From positions 5,548,501 through 5,612,500 of the forward strand of contig NZ_JAQNDO010000001.1 in the NCBI RefSeq assembly GCF_028369105.1: DNA of 64,000 nt, read 5' to 3'. The position numbers and the translations under genes are program-made. Positions 45,860 to 55,600 of this stretch are shown here, one piece after another; positions within the stretch are counted from its first letter, which is position 1, and each line of letters opens with the position of its first letter. The DNA is from Polyangium mundeleinium. GTDB taxonomy: Bacteria > Myxococcota_A > Polyangia > Polyangiales > Polyangiaceae. Under the pieces are notes generated by a model. That model saw nothing but the letters and a program-made list of their open reading frames with translations. It did no database searches and had not been told where the DNA came from.

Positions 45860-47899
45860 ATGGGTGAAATCCCTCTCCTCGATGAAATTGCCGTCATTGC
45901 CGCGCTCGGGGTGCTCGTCACGGTCATCCTCTCGCGCCTGCGCCTGCCGACCGTGGCGGGGCTCCTCTTCTCGGGCGCACTCGTGGGGCCGTTCGGCTTC
46001 AAGCTCGTCCATTCGATTCACTCGATCGAGATCCTCGCCGAGGTCGGCGTCGTCCTCTTGCTCTTCACCATTGGCCTCGAGTTCTCGCTCGCGCGCCTGA
46101 AGAGCATCTTCCGGCAGGTCGCGCTCGGCGGGATCCTCCAGGTCGGTTTGACCACGGCCGTCGTGGCCGGCGTCGCCATGGCGCTCGGACAACCGGCGGG
46201 GCGGAGCGTGTTTTATGGGTTCGTCTTCGCGCTCTCCAGCACGGCGATCGTGCTCCGGGCGCTCGCGGAGCGGCGCGAGCTCGACGCGCCGCACGGCCGC
46301 TTCATCGTCGGCACCTTGATCTTCCAGGACCTCTGCGTCGTGCCGATGGTCCTCATCGTGCCGATGCTGGGGACGGCGGCGCAGGGCGGCGACATGGCCC
46401 GTGCGATTGGCCTCGCGCTCGGCAAAGCCGCGGCCCTCGTGATTGCGACCGTCCTCGTCGCGCGCCTCGTCGTCCCGCGTGCGCTCCGGTGGGTCGCGGC
46501 GGCGCGGAGCCGCGAGGTCTTCCTCCTGGCCGTCCTCGCGCTTTGCGTGGGCACGGCGTGGCTCACGGCGAAAGCGGGGCTCTCCCTCGCGCTCGGCGCC
46601 TTCCTCGGCGGCATGGTCGTCGCCGACACCGAATACGGGCACCGGGCCATGGGGGACATGCTGCCGCTCCGGGACGCTTTCGTGAGCGTCTTCTTCGTCT
46701 CGCTCGGCATGCTCTTCGACGCGCGGGTGGTGCTGGAGCAGCCGCTCCTCGTGCTGCTCTTGCTCGCGGGCTTCCTCGGGGCGAAGGGCTTCCTCGCGAC
46801 GCTCGCGGCCTTCGCCATGCGCTTCCCGGCGCGCGTCGCGTGGCTCGCGGGCGTCGGGCTCGCGCAGTTCGGCGAGTTCGGGTTCGTCCTCGCGCGGCTC
46901 GGCGAGAGCACGGGTGTCGTGGATGCAAGCGCGACGCGCCCGCTGCTCGCGGCCGGCATCACGAGCATGTTCCTCACGCCCGTCGTCGTGCGCGTGGCGC
47001 CGCATTTGACGGCCGGCGAGCGCCTGCTCTTGCCGCTCGAGCGGCTCATCGGGGTGCGCAGCATCGACGAGGCCGATGGCGGCGACGAGCACGCGCTCGC
47101 CGGGCACGTGGTGATCGTGGGGTACGGCGTCGCGGGCAAGCTCGTCGCGCGCGCGCTCGCGGCGTGCGGCGCGAGGTACGTCGTGCTGGAGCTCAACTCC
47201 GAGACGGTGCGCGTCGCGCGCGCGGCCGGCGAGCCGGTCTATTATGGTGACGCGACGAGCGAGGAGGCGCTCGGGCACGCGCACCTCGAAAAGGCCCGCG
47301 CGCTCCTGCTCCTCATGAACGACCCGCAAGCCGCCCAGCGCGTGGTGGACACGGCCAAGCGCGTCGCCAAGGACGTGCCGATCCTCATGCGGGCGCGGTA
47401 CATGCTCGAAAAGGAGCCGCTCCTCTCGATGGGCGCGACCGACGTGGTCGCCGAGGAGGTCGAGGGTGGCGTGGAGATCCTCGCGCGGCTGCTCCGCTGG
47501 CTCGAGATCCCTCGCAACGTCATCGAGGAGCGGATCGACGAGGTCCGCGCCTCGACGCAGACGACCGAGCGTTCCCATACCCTGCCGCGGCGCGTGCTCG
47601 GTGAGCACGGGGATCTCGCCGAGCTGAAAATCGAGAGCGCGCTCCTCACCGAGACGAGCGCGGCCGTCGGCCGATCCGCGGCCGCGCTTGGGGTCCGTGG
47701 GCAAACGGGGGCCCTCATCGTGGCCATGCGGCGCGGGGGAAAGCTCCTCGAACAGGCGGACCCGAACGATCCGTTCATGGTCGGCGACATCGTGTACCTC
47801 GCCGGGGCGGTTGGCTCGGTGAAAAAGGCGCTCGATATGCTGACGCGCCCGTCCTCTCCCTCGGCGCAGCCGGCCGCCGAAGGCGAGCTCTCGCCCTGA
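45860..47899 (+). CDS. CPA2-family cation/proton antiporter with TrkA domains (KefB-like)
   Basis: Antiporter of 679 residues. About twelve membrane helices (1-385) carry family motifs such as LPTVAGLLFSGALVGPFG and GLEFSLARLK. A TrkA-N Rossmann domain (about 405-530, VVIVGYGVAGKLVARALAA, nucleotide site GYGVAG) and a TrkA-C domain (about 575-660) regulate it. It probably exchanges K+ or Na+ for H+ under control of NAD(H) or a related ligand. Co-transcription with secF is likely but functionally unexplained. Confidence 0.92.
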   Translation: MGEIPLLDEIAVIAALGVLVTVILSRLRLPTVAGLLFSGALVGPFGFKLVHSIHSIEILAEVGVVLLLFTIGLEFSLARLKSIFRQVALGGILQVGLTTAVVAGVAMALGQPAGRSVFYGFVFALSSTAIVLRALAERRELDAPHGRFIVGTLIFQDLCVVPMVLIVPMLGTAAQGGDMARAIGLALGKAAALVIATVLVARLVVPRALRWVAAARSREVFLLAVLALCVGTAWLTAKAGLSLALGAFLGGMVVADTEYGHRAMGDMLPLRDAFVSVFFVSLGMLFDARVVLEQPLLVLLLLAGFLGAKGFLATLAAFAMRFPARVAWLAGVGLAQFGEFGFVLARLGESTGVVDASATRPLLAAGITSMFLTPVVVRVAPHLTAGERLLLPLERLIGVRSIDEADGGDEHALAGHVVIVGYGVAGKLVARALAACGARYVVLELNSETVRVARAAGEPVYYGDATSEEALGHAHLEKARALLLLMNDPQAAQRVVDTAKRVAKDVPILMRARYMLEKEPLLSMGATDVVAEEVEGGVEILARLLRWLEIPRNVIEERIDEVRASTQTTERSHTLPRRVLGEHGDLAELKIESALLTETSAAVGRSAAALGVRGQTGALIVAMRRGGKLLEQADPNDPFMVGDIVYLAGAVGSVKKALDMLTRPSSPSAQPAAEGELSP

Positions 47900-48044
47900 G
47901 GGCTCGTTGCGAGCCCTCGGTGTGCTGGGGCGTGCCGGGGCTCCCCCCAATCCGCTACTCTCCGTGTGGTTTTCCTGGTAGGTTCTGAGCCCCCGCGAGC
48001 CCGCGTGCGGGCGTCCCGGACGGGCCTCGCGGGACGGGGGGGTC

Positions 48045-50714
48045 TTGCCCAGAGCCATCGAACACCTGTCTTCCCTCGGCGCCACACTCGCGCCCATCGC
48101 CGATGGGGTGCTGGTGGTCGACGCCGCGTGTCGCGTCGCGTTCGCCAAGGATCCCCTGCGAGCGCTCGTGCGACGCCCGCTCCAGGCCGGAGAGGACATC
48201 CGGCTCGTGATCGCGGAGGCGACCGTGCGCCGGAAGGACGGTCGAATCCTGGCCTGGGGGGAGACACCCCTGGCGCGGGCGCTCGAGGGCGCTTCGATCG
48301 TGGACGAGATCCTCTCGTTCGACGTGCCGGGCGCGGACGGTCGGCTGATCGCCGTGACCGCGAGCCCGATCCGGGACGACGCAGGCGCGCTCTCCGGCGC
48401 GTACGCCCTCCTCCGTGACGTCACGGGCCGCGTGCGTGCCGAGGACACGCTGCGCGAGAGCGAAGTGCGATTCCGTCACCTCGTGGACGCGCTGCCGGAC
48501 ATCGTTTTTTATCAGGACCTCGATCTCCGTTATACCGAGGTCTACAACCTCTGCCCGCCCCTGCGTCGGGAGGACTTGATCGACCGGACCGACTTCGAGG
48601 TGTTTCCGCGGGCGTCGGCCGAGGAGCTCACGGCCATCAAGAAGACGGTCCTCGCGACGGGGACGGGCGTGCAGCGCGAGTCCTGGCTCCCGATCGGCGA
48701 CGAGCGCCGTTGCTTCGACGCCTTCTACGCGCCGCAGCGCGACGCCGAGGGGCGGATCGTCGGGATCGCGGCGTTCGCCCGGGATGTCACGGAGCGCAAG
48801 GAGATGGAGGAGGCGCTCCGGCGGAAAACGAAGGAGCTCGAGGCGGTCTTTTCGGCGCTGCCCGATCTGTATTTCCGGTTCGACGCCGTGGGCACGTACC
48901 TCGATTGCAGGGCAGGTCGCCTGGCCGATCTCTACGTACCTCCCGACGAGATCCTCGGCAAACAGGTCGGCGAGGTCTTGCCGCCCGAGATCGCCCGCCG
49001 GTGCGAGGCCGCGATCCACGAGGTGCTCACCACCCGCGTCCCCTTCACGCTGGAGTACGAGCTCACGTGGGCCGAACGAACGCTCTTTTTCGAGGCGCGC
49101 ATGTTGCCCCTCCTCGACGACCAGGTCGTCGCGGTCGTCCGCAACGTCACGGCCGAACGGCAGGCCGCGGTGGAGCGCGAACGGCTGCTGCAGCGGATCC
49201 AGACCGAGCGCGGACTGCTCGAAGCGGTGCTGCGGCAGATGCCCTCCGGCGTGAACATCGTCGACGCGAAGGGCAGGTTTCTCCTCACGAATGAACAGAG
49301 CGCACGCATCGCCGGCGCCCCGCAGCAGGCCGCGGACCTCGACGAATGCGAGGGCGCTGCGTTTTACCACGAGGGCAACCTGTGCGCCGTCGAGGATTTT
49401 CCGCTTTCACGCGCGCTTCGGGGCGAGACCATCCGGGACGAGGAGTACACGTACGTGCGGAGCCCCGACGAGCGGGTCGAGGTCAGCATGAGCGTGGCGC
49501 CGGTCGTGGATCGCGAGGGGCGCATCGTCGCGGCCGTGGGGGTGTTCTCGGACATCACCGAGCGAAAGCGAATGGAGCACGCGCTCGCGACCGCGCGCGC
49601 GGAGGCCGAGCGCAAGGCGGCCGAGCTACGCGCGCTCCTCCGGAGCATGGCCGAATCCGTGCTCGTCATCGATGGCCAGGGCAGGGTGATTTTGCAGAAC
49701 CAGTCGAGCCGCGAGATCGGCGGCAACCTGGTCGTCCACGTCCGCGAGGCCCTGAACCACATGCGGATGCTCTCGCCCGGCGGAGCGCCCTTGGCCTGGG
49801 AAGACTACCCCGCCCAGAGGCTCTTGCGGGGCGAGACCATCACCGATATCGAATATGTCGTCGAATTTCGCGATGGATCCCGCCGCTACATCCTCGTGAG
49901 CACGAGCGCGGTGCAGGACGGGGACGGTCCGATCGCCCTCGGCGTCGTCGTCTCGCGCGACATCACCGAGCTCCGACTGCTGGAGAAGGCGCGGGAGGAC
50001 GTGCTGCACGCCATCTCGCACGACCTGCGCCAGCCCATCACGGTGATGATGTCGGCCGCGCAGATGCTCCGGCGCATGCTCTCGCGCGCCCGGATGGACC
50101 ACGAGGTGTCCGTCGTCGATCGCGTCGTCGGCAGCGCCAGGCGCATGGCCTCGATGATTGACGACCTCGTCGACTCGGCGCGGCTCGACTCGGGCCAGCT
50201 CCTGCTCCACACCGAGCCCTGCGATTTCCTGCCCCTGATCCAGGACATCGTCTCGCGCGCGTGGACGATGCAGGACCAGGCGCGCCTGCGGATCGAGCGC
50301 CCGCCCGAGGTGCTGCCCCCCGTGATCCTCGACGCGGCGCGCTTCGAGCGTATCCTCGTCAACCTCGTCGGCAATGCGCTCAAATACTCCCCGCCCGAGG
50401 AGATCGTGACCATCGGCGTCGAGGCGAAGGACGTGGAGCTCGTGGTCGCCGTGCGGGATCGAGGCTGCGGCGTGCCGGCCGAGGAGCTCCCCCACCTCTT
50501 CGAGCGGTATTACCGGGCGAGGACCGGAAAGAAGGTCGAGGGGCTCGGGCTCGGGCTCTTCATTGCCCGCCAGCTCATCGAGGCGCACGGCGGGCGTATC
50601 TGGGTCGAAAGCGAAATCGGCAGGGGCAGCACGTTCGCATTCACGCTGCCCCTCGTGCCAGATGGCCGCGGGGACGGCCCGTCCGCTCGGCTCCTCCGCG
50701 ATCAGGATGCGTAA
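48045..50714 (+). CDS. Multi-PAS sensor histidine kinase
   Basis: Soluble histidine kinase of 889 residues. Four or five PAS/PAC modules occupy about 1-640 ([57 protein letters not shown]), each ending with a DITER-type helix. The HisKA phosphoacceptor is His659 in AISHDLRQP. HATPase_c has [18 protein letters not shown] and [12 protein letters not shown]. No transmembrane helix is present. The start is TTG, with GC-rich ribosome site GGGACGGGGGG. The gene ends 13 bp inside the end of the convergent ammonium-transporter gene. The partner response regulator is unknown. Confidence 0.9.
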   Translation: MPRAIEHLSSLGATLAPIADGVLVVDAACRVAFAKDPLRALVRRPLQAGEDIRLVIAEATVRRKDGRILAWGETPLARALEGASIVDEILSFDVPGADGRLIAVTASPIRDDAGALSGAYALLRDVTGRVRAEDTLRESEVRFRHLVDALPDIVFYQDLDLRYTEVYNLCPPLRREDLIDRTDFEVFPRASAEELTAIKKTVLATGTGVQRESWLPIGDERRCFDAFYAPQRDAEGRIVGIAAFARDVTERKEMEEALRRKTKELEAVFSALPDLYFRFDAVGTYLDCRAGRLADLYVPPDEILGKQVGEVLPPEIARRCEAAIHEVLTTRVPFTLEYELTWAERTLFFEARMLPLLDDQVVAVVRNVTAERQAAVERERLLQRIQTERGLLEAVLRQMPSGVNIVDAKGRFLLTNEQSARIAGAPQQAADLDECEGAAFYHEGNLCAVEDFPLSRALRGETIRDEEYTYVRSPDERVEVSMSVAPVVDREGRIVAAVGVFSDITERKRMEHALATARAEAERKAAELRALLRSMAESVLVIDGQGRVILQNQSSREIGGNLVVHVREALNHMRMLSPGGAPLAWEDYPAQRLLRGETITDIEYVVEFRDGSRRYILVSTSAVQDGDGPIALGVVVSRDITELRLLEKAREDVLHAISHDLRQPITVMMSAAQMLRRMLSRARMDHEVSVVDRVVGSARRMASMIDDLVDSARLDSGQLLLHTEPCDFLPLIQDIVSRAWTMQDQARLRIERPPEVLPPVILDAARFERILVNLVGNALKYSPPEEIVTIGVEAKDVELVVAVRDRGCGVPAEELPHLFERYYRARTGKKVEGLGLGLFIARQLIEAHGGRIWVESEIGRGSTFAFTLPLVPDGRGDGPSARLLRDQDA

Positions 50715-51916
50715 CCCGTCTCGCCGTGCTCGGTCGCGTCGAGGCCCTCGCGCTCCTCGTCCTCGGCGACACGCAGGCCGATCACCTTGTCGATGGCCTT
50801 GAGCAGGAGCCACGTGACGATCGCCGCATACAGGCCCACGACCACGATGCCGGCGAGCTGCGGCCCGAGCTGCGCGACGTTGCCCGCGAGCGCGCCGTCC
50901 CGGCCTGCGTCGTTCAACGCCTTCTGCGCGAAAACACCCGTCAGGAGCGCGCCGATCGCGCCGCCCACGCCGTGCACGCCGAAGGCGTCGAGGGCGTCGT
51001 CGTAGCCGAGCCGCTCTTTTCCTACGACCGCGAAATAACAGGCTGCGCCCGCGACGAACCCGATGACGGCCGCCGCGGCTGGCGAGACGAACCCGGCGGC
51101 GGGCGTGATGCCGACGAGCCCCGCGACGAGGCCCGAGGCGACGCCGAGCGCCGTGGGTTTGCCGCGTTGCCACCATTCCACCGCGATCCAGCCGAGCGCT
51201 CCCGCGGCCGCGCCGACGTGCGTCGTGACGATCGAGAGCGCGGCGAGCGCGCCCGATCCGAGGGCGCTGCCCGCATTGAAGCCGAACCAGCCGAACCAGA
51301 GGATGCCCGCGCCCGTGAGCGTCATCGTGAGGTTGTGCGGCTGGTGGCGCTCGTGCGGATAACCGACGCGTTTGCCGAGGACCACGGCGCAGACGAGCGC
51401 CGAGGCGCCGGCCGAGAGGTGCACGACGGTGCCGCCCGCGAAATCGAGGGCGCCCATCTTGAAGAGCCAGCCGCTCTCGCTCCAGACCCAGTGCGCGACC
51501 GGATCGTACACGAGCGTCGACCAGAGGAGGACGAACACGGCATACGCCGGAAATCGCATGCGCTCGGCGAAGGCGCCGGCGACGAGGGCCGGGGTGATGA
51601 CGGCGAACATCATCTGGAACGCACAAAACGCGAGGTGCGGCACGGTCCCGCGCGCCTCGGTCGCGAGCGGGGCGAGCCCGGCATACCCGAGGCCGCCCAC
51701 GAGCCCGCCGATCGAGGGCCCGAACGCGAGCGAATAGCCGAAGAGGACCCACTGGAGCGTCACGATCGGGAGCGCGGCGAAGGCGTGCATCAGCGTCGAC
51801 AGCACGTTCTTGCGCCGCACCATCCCGCCGTAGAAGAGGGCGAGGCCCGGCGTCATGAAAAGCACGAGCGCCGTGGAGACGAGGAGCCAGGCGGTGTCGC
51901 CCGTATCGACCTTCAT
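50702..51916 (-). CDS. amt: Ammonium transporter
   Basis: Amt/Rh-family channel of 404 residues with eleven helices. Family motifs include [20 protein letters not shown] in helix 1, [33 protein letters not shown] with the pore His, and [21 protein letters not shown] with the second pore His. It imports NH3/NH4+. No glnK/PII gene adjoins it, which is usual in many bacteria. The end overlaps the convergent histidine kinase by 13 bp. Confidence 0.95.
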   Translation of the reverse strand: MKVDTGDTAWLLVSTALVLFMTPGLALFYGGMVRRKNVLSTLMHAFAALPIVTLQWVLFGYSLAFGPSIGGLVGGLGYAGLAPLATEARGTVPHLAFCAFQMMFAVITPALVAGAFAERMRFPAYAVFVLLWSTLVYDPVAHWVWSESGWLFKMGALDFAGGTVVHLSAGASALVCAVVLGKRVGYPHERHQPHNLTMTLTGAGILWFGWFGFNAGSALGSGALAALSIVTTHVGAAAGALGWIAVEWWQRGKPTALGVASGLVAGLVGITPAAGFVSPAAAAVIGFVAGAACYFAVVGKERLGYDDALDAFGVHGVGGAIGALLTGVFAQKALNDAGRDGALAGNVAQLGPQLAGIVVVGLYAAIVTWLLLKAIDKVIGLRVAEDEEREGLDATEHGETGYAS

Positions 51917-52056
51917 GCTCGATCGATACACCCTCGCATGTTTCGTGAAGGTTTCCGCGGTGCGTCAAGACACGCGCTCTCCGACCCGAACGGAGGAAAC
52001 GCGCGGCTCATGTGCGCCGCTGTAGGTGCGTCGCGCCGTCCGTGTGGAGCTGCCGG

Positions 52057-53022
52057 TTATTTCGCGGCCGCCTTTGCCGCTTGTTTCTGCCAGACCTCTT
52101 CGAGGCCGACGTCGAGAAAAACGTCGTAATCGAGCCCGGGATACGCCTTCATCATGCGCTCCTTGACCCGATCGATCGCCCCTGCCGGCGGCGGCATCGT
52201 GGGGTTTTCCTTCGCCACTTCGTCGAGCAGCCGCCGCAGATACCCCGTCTCCCATGGGAGCAGATCCGCGCCGCCCGTCTTGCCCCGGCCCGGGTGCACG
52301 AACCGCGGTTTCATCGCGGCGATCTCCCCGAGCCGCTCGATCCAGGCCTCCGTCTCGCCGATCTCGACCCAGGCGTGGGTCCCTTGCCCCACGAGATCCC
52401 CCACGAACACGTGCCCGTCGTATTCGAGGACCACGTGCGCTTCGGAGCAACCCGGGCCGAGCACGTGCGCCTTCACCGTCACCCCGCCGGCCGAGAGCTC
52501 TTGCGTCGCGTCGCCGAAGCTCTCCGGCTTGGGGAGATCCTTCGGGTAATCGGGCGCGTACCGCGCCGCGAAGGAGCGTGTCCGGATCTCGTGCACGTGC
52601 GGGATCTTCGCGAGCACCTGCGCCGACGTGACCACCCGGATGCCCCGCGCCTGGAAGGTGGACGTGCCATTGAATTTGTCCGGATTGGGGTGCAAGACGA
52701 TCGCGAGCTCGACCTTCTTGCCCGTGAGGGACTCGGCCTGCTGGAGGAACTCCGCCGAGGCGGAGGGCAAAAACTGCGTATCGATGACGATGAGCCCCGT
52801 CGGGCCCTCGATCCAGAACGAGTTCGTCTCGAAGCCCCACGGAATGGACGTGTACACGCCGATGCGCGGATCCGCTTCGAGGCGCGCGGACGTGCCAGTC
52901 TTTCGGGGTTTGCCCGACGTGGCCACGTCCGGCGAAGGCGAGGCCGCCCCGCCGCAAGCCGACAGGGACGCACCGAGGAGCATCACGCAGAGAAGGGGCG
53001 AGGCGAAACGGGACAGACGCAT
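52057..53022 (-). CDS. MBL-fold lipoprotein with degenerate metal site
   Basis: Lipoprotein of 321 residues, lipobox SLSAC. The metallo-beta-lactamase fold is clear from FETNSFWIEGPTGLIVIDTQFLPSA and EAHVVLEYDGHVFVGDLVGQGTHAW. The usual HxHxDH reads HPNPDKFNG, so two zinc-binding His are missing and the paired His/Asp are altered. Other ligand positions (SEAHVV, GDLV) remain. It may bind a ligand or only one metal. The start follows the signal peptide; the reading frame extends upstream without secretion features. Confidence 0.82.
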   Translation of the reverse strand: MRLSRFASPLLCVMLLGASLSACGGAASPSPDVATSGKPRKTGTSARLEADPRIGVYTSIPWGFETNSFWIEGPTGLIVIDTQFLPSASAEFLQQAESLTGKKVELAIVLHPNPDKFNGTSTFQARGIRVVTSAQVLAKIPHVHEIRTRSFAARYAPDYPKDLPKPESFGDATQELSAGGVTVKAHVLGPGCSEAHVVLEYDGHVFVGDLVGQGTHAWVEIGETEAWIERLGEIAAMKPRFVHPGRGKTGGADLLPWETGYLRRLLDEVAKENPTMPPPAGAIDRVKERMMKAYPGLDYDVFLDVGLEEVWQKQAAKAAAK

Positions 53023-53158
53023 GCGCGCATGTATCCGATATCGGAGGATGCCGTGCAAGACGGAACCTTCTTCTCGGCGGTATCGCAATCGTATTCCCGT
53101 TGACCTCGCGCGCTCACAAGCATTTCATGATGCCGGGGAAAACGGGGGGAGGTGATTC

Positions 53159-54115
53159 ATGGATGGGTCCGAGATCGCTGCGCGAGCGGACGTGTCACGG
53201 CTCGAAGCGCGCGTCGTGGAGCTCGAGCGCGAGATCACGGAGGGGAAGGAGCGCGAGCGGAGGCTCGTCGAGAGCGAGCAACGTTTTCGCTGGATGGTCG
53301 ATGGCAGCGACGACGGCGGCTGGGACTGGGATCTCCGCACCAACGAGGCCTTCATGAGCCCGAGCTGGTTCGAGATGCTCGGCCTCACGCCCGGCGAGAT
53401 GCCCTGCAACGCCGAGACGTGGAGCGCGCTCATGCACCCCGACGACGCCGGGGAGGTGTGGAAGATGCTGCAAAGCTTCCTCGAAGGCCGCCTCCGGACC
53501 TACCACCTCGAGTATCGCATGCGGCACAAATCGAACGGCTGGGTCTGGGTCATGAGCCGCGCCAAGGTGTTCGTCCGCGACGCGGACGGCAAACCCATCC
53601 GCATGGCAGGCACGTTGCGCGACATCACCGAGCGCAAGCAAATGGAGGAGGAGCGCGCGCGCCTGTCGCAGAGCCTCATCGAGGCCCAGCGCGCGGCGCT
53701 GCTCGAGCTCTCCACGCCGCTCATCCCCATCGCGGACGGCGTGGTCCTCCTGCCGCTCATCGGCGCCATGGATCCTGCGCGCGCCGAGCACCTCCTCTGC
53801 ACGCTCCTCGCCGGCGTGGAACAGCACGGCGCGACCACCGTGATCCTCGACGTGACCGGCGTGCGGGTCGTCGACGCCGCCGTGGCCGACGCGCTCGTCC
53901 GCGCCTCCCGCGCGATCGGGCTCCTCGGCGCCAGGGCCGTGATCACCGGCATGCGGCCCGAGGTCGCGCGGACGCTCGTGGAGATCGGCGCAGATCTCGG
54001 CGCGATCGTGCTCCTCAGCAGCTTGCGCAGCGGCGTCGAATACGCGCTCGGCCGCGCCGCGCCACGGGCGAGCGCGTCGTCCGGCGTTCACCGCCGCGTG
54101 AAGGTCATGCCTTGA
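53159..54115 (+). CDS. PAS-STAS (RsbR-type) regulator
   Basis: Protein of 318 residues. A coiled coil (about 8-35) leads to a PAS domain (about 38-160, WMVDGSDDGGWDWDLRTNEAFMSPSWFEMLG) with PAC end TLRDITERKQME. The C-terminal STAS domain (about 185-300, LLPLIGAMDPARAEHLLCTLLAGV and VVDAAVADALVRA) matches RsbR/RsbT co-antagonists. The phosphorylatable residue is Asp/Thr-like in DVTGVRVVD, a stressosome feature. No RsbS or RsbT genes are next to it. The Shine-Dalgarno GGAGGTGA is excellent. It overlaps the convergent NtrC gene by 11 bp. Confidence 0.87.
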   Translation: MDGSEIAARADVSRLEARVVELEREITEGKERERRLVESEQRFRWMVDGSDDGGWDWDLRTNEAFMSPSWFEMLGLTPGEMPCNAETWSALMHPDDAGEVWKMLQSFLEGRLRTYHLEYRMRHKSNGWVWVMSRAKVFVRDADGKPIRMAGTLRDITERKQMEEERARLSQSLIEAQRAALLELSTPLIPIADGVVLLPLIGAMDPARAEHLLCTLLAGVEQHGATTVILDVTGVRVVDAAVADALVRASRAIGLLGARAVITGMRPEVARTLVEIGADLGAIVLLSSLRSGVEYALGRAAPRASASSGVHRRVKVMP

Positions 54116-55574
54116 AATCGGCGCCCGAGAGGCCGTGCTTGCGGAGCAGATCGTGGAAGTCGGTGCGGTTGCGCCCGGCGAGCTTGGCCGCGGCGCTGAC
54201 GTTGCCGCCGGCGCGGCGGAGGGCCTCGACCAGATAAGCACGCTCGAACGAGTCCCGCGCGGCGCGCAGCGGCGGCAGCGGGGCCTCGGGATCGAGGTTC
54301 GCGAGCCCGGACGGCGGCCCCTCCTCGGTCGTTTCGGCCGGCGTTTCCCCGGGGAGCGGTGCGGGCGGGCGGGCGGGCGTCGCCAGCGTCGCCAGGATGT
54401 GCTGCGGGCGAATGCGTTCTTCCTGGCAAAGCAGGATGGCGCCCTCCATGACGTTCGCGAGCTCGCGGACGTTGCCTGGCCAGGAATGGGCGAGCAGCAC
54501 GCGCATCGCATCGGTCGAGAGGTACGGCTCGGGCAAGCCGTAGCGCGCGGCCGCGCGGCGCAGGAAGAGCTCGGCGAGCAGCGGGATGTCGTCCGTGCGC
54601 TCGCGGAGCGGCGGCATGACGATCGGCACCACGTGCAGCCGGTAGAAGAGGTCCTCCCGGAAGCGCCCGGCGGCGACCTCGGCGCGCAGATCGCGGTTCG
54701 TCGCGGCCACGATGCGCACGTCCGCGTCCTCCTCGGTCGCGGATCCGACCTTCGAAAAACGCTTCTCCTGGAGCACGCGCAAAAGCTTCACCTGCACCGG
54801 CGCCGGGGCCTCGCCGATCTCGTCGAGCAAGAGCGTTCCCCCGCGCGCCGCCGCGAACAGGCCGTCCTTGTCGCGGCTCGCGCCCGTGAACGCGCCGCGC
54901 ACGTGCCCGAAGAGCTCGCTCTCCAAAAGCTCCGCCGGCAGCGCCCCGCAGTTCACGGCGACGAACGGCCGCGCCTTGCGCGCCGAGAGCGCGTGGAGCG
55001 ACCGCGCCGCGAGCTCCTTGCCCGTGCCGGACTCGCCGAGCAGCAGCACCGTCGCGTCCGCGGGCGCCACGCGGGCGATCCGCTCGCGCACGGCCGCGAT
55101 GTTGTCGCTCGTGCCGAGCAGCCGGATGTCGCTCGACGTGTCCCCCACGATGCGCCGCAGGCCCGCCACCTCGCGCTTGAGCCGCCCGCTCTCGATGGCC
55201 TGCGCGAGCTTCTGCAGCAGCTCGTAATCCTGGAACGGCTTCGTCAGAAATCCGTACGCGCCCCGCTGGATCGCGAGGACCGCGGTCTCGATCGTGCCGT
55301 GGGCCGTCAGGATGATGACCGGCAGATCGGGCGAGCGTTTTTGCACCTCGCTGAGCACCTCGATGCCGTCGGCGTCTTCGAGGCGCAGGTCGAGGATGAT
55401 CGCGTCGATGCTCGCTTGCTCCAGCGCTTCGAGCCCGCCGCGGGCCGACAGCTCCGTGCTGACGCGGTAGCCGTGGTGCTCCAGGCGGTAGGCGAGCAGC
55501 TCGCACAGGTGTGGCTCGTCGTCGATGACGAGGATGTGCGGGCGCGGGGTGGTGTCGAGCTCGTCCTTCCGCAT
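54105..55574 (-). CDS. NtrC-type response regulator
   Basis: Sigma-54-dependent response regulator of 489 residues. The receiver domain (about 12-125) has the acid pocket VIDDEPH and phosphoacceptor Asp in IILDLRLEDADG, with Lys in LTKPFQD. AAA+ (about 150-380) has Walker A GESGTGKE, GAFTGA and LLLDEIGE. A linker rich in Pro precedes the Fis-type helix-turn-helix (GNVSAAAKLAGRNRTD). It is transcribed with the histidine kinase that starts 26 bp upstream, so the two form a pair. The target genes need RpoN. Confidence 0.93.
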   Translation of the reverse strand: MRKDELDTTPRPHILVIDDEPHLCELLAYRLEHHGYRVSTELSARGGLEALEQASIDAIILDLRLEDADGIEVLSEVQKRSPDLPVIILTAHGTIETAVLAIQRGAYGFLTKPFQDYELLQKLAQAIESGRLKREVAGLRRIVGDTSSDIRLLGTSDNIAAVRERIARVAPADATVLLLGESGTGKELAARSLHALSARKARPFVAVNCGALPAELLESELFGHVRGAFTGASRDKDGLFAAARGGTLLLDEIGEAPAPVQVKLLRVLQEKRFSKVGSATEEDADVRIVAATNRDLRAEVAAGRFREDLFYRLHVVPIVMPPLRERTDDIPLLAELFLRRAAARYGLPEPYLSTDAMRVLLAHSWPGNVRELANVMEGAILLCQEERIRPQHILATLATPARPPAPLPGETPAETTEEGPPSGLANLDPEAPLPPLRAARDSFERAYLVEALRRAGGNVSAAAKLAGRNRTDFHDLLRKHGLSGADFKA

Positions 55575-55600
55575 GGGATTCCCCCTCGGGCGGGGTTTTA

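Noticed and set aside
45113..48448. A 1111-codon minus-strand open frame
   Set aside because: Its protein is Arg/Glu/His-rich with no domains, and it lies opposite secF and the antiporter gene, whose products are clear. It is a high-GC shadow.
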